Origin: Lachnospiraceae bacterium UBA7026
GTDB lineage: Bacteria; Bacillota; Clostridia; Lachnospirales; Lachnospiraceae
Assembly: GCA_002494165.1 (NCBI GenBank)
Contig: DLBH01000034.1
Coordinates: 1-26,069, forward strand
Direction of reading: 5' to 3'
DNA: 26,069 nucleotides
Below the pieces are notes generated by a model, which had not been told where the DNA came from, did no database searches, and saw only the letters and a list, made by a program, of their open reading frames with translations. The translations under genes were made by a program, and so were the position numbers. This document shows, piece by piece, positions 23,752 to 26,069 of the stretch. Position 1 is the stretch's first letter. Every line of letters starts with the position of its first letter.

Positions 23752-26069
23752 ATGCGAAAAGAGAGAGAGTTTATTAAGATCAGAGGTGCCAGGGAGCACA
23801 ATCTGAAAAATATAGATATCAATATTCCCAGGAATGAGTTTGTGGTCCTGACCGGACTGTCAGGCTCAGGCAAGTCCTCCTTGGCCTTTGATACGGTTTA
23901 TGCCGAGGGGCAGAGGAGGTATATGGAGTCCCTTTCTTCCTATGCCAGACAGTTCCTGGGCCAGATGGAGAAGCCGGACGTGGATGATATCCAGGGCCTG
24001 TCCCCGGCCATATCCATAGACCAGAAGTCCACTAACCGCAACCCCCGGTCAACGGTGGGTACGGTGACGGAGATCTATGACTACCTGCGTCTGCTCTATG
24101 CCAGGGTGGGGATTCCCCACTGTCCCAAGTGTGGAAAAGTGATCGAGAGGCAGACGGTGGACCAGATCGTGGATACCCTCATGGCCCTGCCGGAGAGGAC
24201 CAGGCTTTTGCTGCTGGCTCCTATCATCCGGGGTAGGAAAGGAGAGCATGTCAAGCTGCTCCAGGATATGAGAAAGAGTGGTTTTGCCAGGGCCCGGGTG
24301 GACGGGATCATGTACGATCTGACAGAAGAGATCAAACTGGAAAAGAACAAGAAGCACAATATAGAGATTGTGGTAGACCGGCTGGTGGTCAAAGAGGGAC
24401 TGGAGCAGAGACTGGCAGACTCCATAGAGACGGTTATGAAACTGTCGGGAGGCTTGATGATCGCGGATGTGGTCGGAGGAGAGCCCATCAATTTCAGCCA
24501 GAGCTTTTCCTGCCCTGACTGTGGCATCTCCATCGATGAGATCGAGCCCAGAAGCTTTTCCTTCAACAACCCCTTCGGGGCCTGTCCCACCTGTTCCGGT
24601 CTGGGATTCAAGATGGAATTTGACATCGACCTGATGATACCGGACAAGAGTAAAAGTATCATGGACGGGGCCATCACCGTGATGGGCTGGCAGTCCGCCA
24701 ATAATAAAAAAAGCTATACCTATGCCATTCTGGATGCCCTGGCCAGGGAGTATGGTTTTGAACTAAACACGCCTTTTGAGGATTATCCTCCGGAGATCCA
24801 GGATGTTCTGATTTATGGTACCGGAGGCCGGGAGGTCAAAGTTTATTACAAGGGCCAGCGGGGCGAGGGTATCTATGACGTGGCTTTTGAAGGCCTGATC
24901 CGTAATGTCCAGCGCCGCTACCGGGAGATCAGCTCGGAAAGGCAGAAGGCCGAGTATGAGAATTACATGGCAGTGACTCCCTGTGAGTCCTGTCAGGGAA
25001 GGCGCTTAAAGCCGGAATCCCTGGCGGTGACTGTAGGAGATTATAATATTTATGAGATGACCAGCCTTTCCGTGAAGAAGCTTTACAATTATTTTATGGA
25101 AGGACTGGAACTGACAGACCGCCAGAAGATGATTGGCAAGCAGATCCTCCGGGAGATACGGGGCCGGGTGGGCTTTCTTAATGATGTAGGCCTGGACTAC
25201 CTGAGCCTGTCCCAGCCCACGGCAACCCTGTCCGGCGGCGAGGCCCAGAGGATCCGTCTGGCCACCCAGATCGGGTCCGGCCTGGTGGGTGTGGCCTACA
25301 TTCTGGATGAACCCAGTATCGGCCTCCACCAGAGAGATAATGATAAGCTGATCGAGGCTCTGAAGAGGCTCCGGGACCTGGGCAACAGCCTGCTGGTGGT
25401 GGAGCACGATGAGGATACCATGCTGGCGGCGGACTATATCGTGGATATTGGGCCGGAAGCCGGCTCCAGTGGCGGAGAGATTGTTGCCGTGGGAACGGCC
25501 GACGATATTATGAGGAATCCGGACTCTATTACCGGAGCCTACCTGAGCGGCAGGATGACCATACCTGTGCCTGACAGCCGAAGAAAGCCCCAGGGCTTCC
25601 TGACGGTCAAAGGAGCCAGGGAGAACAACCTGAAGGACATTGATGTCAGCTTTCCTCTGGGAGTATTTACCTGCGTGACCGGTGTGTCCGGTTCCGGCAA
25701 GAGTTCCCTGGTCAATGAGATTCTTTACAAGCGGCTGGCCTGTGTCCTCAACCGGGCCCAGATCAAGGCCGGCAAGCATAAGAAGATTCTGGGGACAGAG
25801 AACTTGGACAAGATCATTAATATCGACCAGTCACCTATCGGAAGAACCCCCAGGTCCAACCCGGCCACCTACACCGGTGTCTTCGATCAGATCCGGGAAT
25901 TATTTTCCCTGACCAAGGATGCCAAATCCAGGGGCTATGACAAGGGCCGGTTCAGCTTCAACAAAAAGGGCGGTCGCTGTGAGGCCTGCGCCGGAGACGG
26001 CATATTAAAGATCGAGATGCATTTCCTTCCGGATGTCTACGTTCCCTGCGAGGTCTGCCACGGCAAGCG
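23752..26069 (+). CDS. uvrA: UvrABC system protein A (3' truncated by the window)
   Basis: The gene is open to the end of the window; 772 of roughly 940 residues are visible. UvrA is the dimeric ABC-type ATPase that finds DNA lesions and loads UvrB. Seen are Walker A1 GLSGSGKSS (36-44), a CPKC pair (124-127), the zinc module C254-X2-C257-X20-C278-X2-C281, the first signature [16 protein letters not shown] (from 493), Walker B ILDEPS (Asp519), Walker A2 GVSGSGKSS (644-652) and the second zinc finger C743-X2-C746-X19-C766-X2-C769, where the window ends. The second signature and Walker B lie outside. AAGGA stands 6 nt before the ATG. It follows uvrB directly in a probable uvrBA operon. Confidence 0.97.
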   Translation, partial: MRKEREFIKIRGAREHNLKNIDINIPRNEFVVLTGLSGSGKSSLAFDTVYAEGQRRYMESLSSYARQFLGQMEKPDVDDIQGLSPAISIDQKSTNRNPRSTVGTVTEIYDYLRLLYARVGIPHCPKCGKVIERQTVDQIVDTLMALPERTRLLLLAPIIRGRKGEHVKLLQDMRKSGFARARVDGIMYDLTEEIKLEKNKKHNIEIVVDRLVVKEGLEQRLADSIETVMKLSGGLMIADVVGGEPINFSQSFSCPDCGISIDEIEPRSFSFNNPFGACPTCSGLGFKMEFDIDLMIPDKSKSIMDGAITVMGWQSANNKKSYTYAILDALAREYGFELNTPFEDYPPEIQDVLIYGTGGREVKVYYKGQRGEGIYDVAFEGLIRNVQRRYREISSERQKAEYENYMAVTPCESCQGRRLKPESLAVTVGDYNIYEMTSLSVKKLYNYFMEGLELTDRQKMIGKQILREIRGRVGFLNDVGLDYLSLSQPTATLSGGEAQRIRLATQIGSGLVGVAYILDEPSIGLHQRDNDKLIEALKRLRDLGNSLLVVEHDEDTMLAADYIVDIGPEAGSSGGEIVAVGTADDIMRNPDSITGAYLSGRMTIPVPDSRRKPQGFLTVKGARENNLKDIDVSFPLGVFTCVTGVSGSGKSSLVNEILYKRLACVLNRAQIKAGKHKKILGTENLDKIINIDQSPIGRTPRSNPATYTGVFDQIRELFSLTKDAKSRGYDKGRFSFNKKGGRCEACAGDGILKIEMHFLPDVYVPCEVCHGK

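Overview
The window looks like a chromosomal segment of a Gram-positive anaerobe of the class Clostridia, most likely a Lachnospiraceae-type gut bacterium. This is inferred from strong AGGAGG ribosome sites, extended -10 promoters (TGnTATAAT), a CIRCE/HrcA heat-shock operator, a PrsW-family protein, an LCP-family cell-wall protein and a clostridial-type MnmA. The species cannot be named from the sequence alone. There is no rRNA, tRNA, CRISPR array, transposase or phage gene. Both ends cut through genes.

Left part (1-5750): a carbohydrate-uptake cluster. It holds the 3' end of a sugar-binding lipoprotein-type gene, a terminator, and a 570 bp spacer with a purine/AT-rich ~33 bp tandem repeat. 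Two CUT1 permease genes (overlapping by 4 bp), an MsmX/UgpC-type ATPase and aldose 1-epimerase (galM) follow, and a clear terminator closes the cluster. The epimerase suggests that a galactose- or glucose-containing saccharide is imported.

Middle (5800-18880): a MarR-type regulator and a PrsW-type membrane protease converge on a bidirectional terminator. Next come mnmA (tRNA 2-thiouridylase) and a very large 1437-residue protein. That protein has about 1100 acidic, low-complexity residues followed by a C-terminal DnaB/RecA-like domain whose P-loop is degraded. On the minus strand lie an LCP-family ligase and a polyprenyl-phosphate sugar-phosphate transferase, both of cell-envelope glycopolymer biosynthesis. 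On the plus strand is a membrane-anchored HtrA protease with unusual repeat tails.

Right part (18954-26069): htpG (minus strand) with a perfect CIRCE operator and an unusual acidic linker like that of eukaryotic Hsp90. A 726 bp spacer follows, then uvrB and uvrA (3' truncated), the nucleotide-excision repair damage-recognition pair.

The most unusual non-coding signals are two. (1) A 314 bp, nearly end-to-end imperfect palindrome (21207-21520) lies between htpG and uvrB; it could be a MITE-like element or a large structured RNA. (2) Two related long hairpins (13343-13402 and, in opposite orientation, 18812-18873) sit in the two convergent gene spacers. They share an asymmetric internal-loop sequence and show compensatory stem changes. 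Protease (PrsW, HtrA), chaperone (HtpG), envelope (LCP, sugar transferase) and DNA-repair (UvrB/A) genes lie close together, but only htpG carries an identifiable stress operator.
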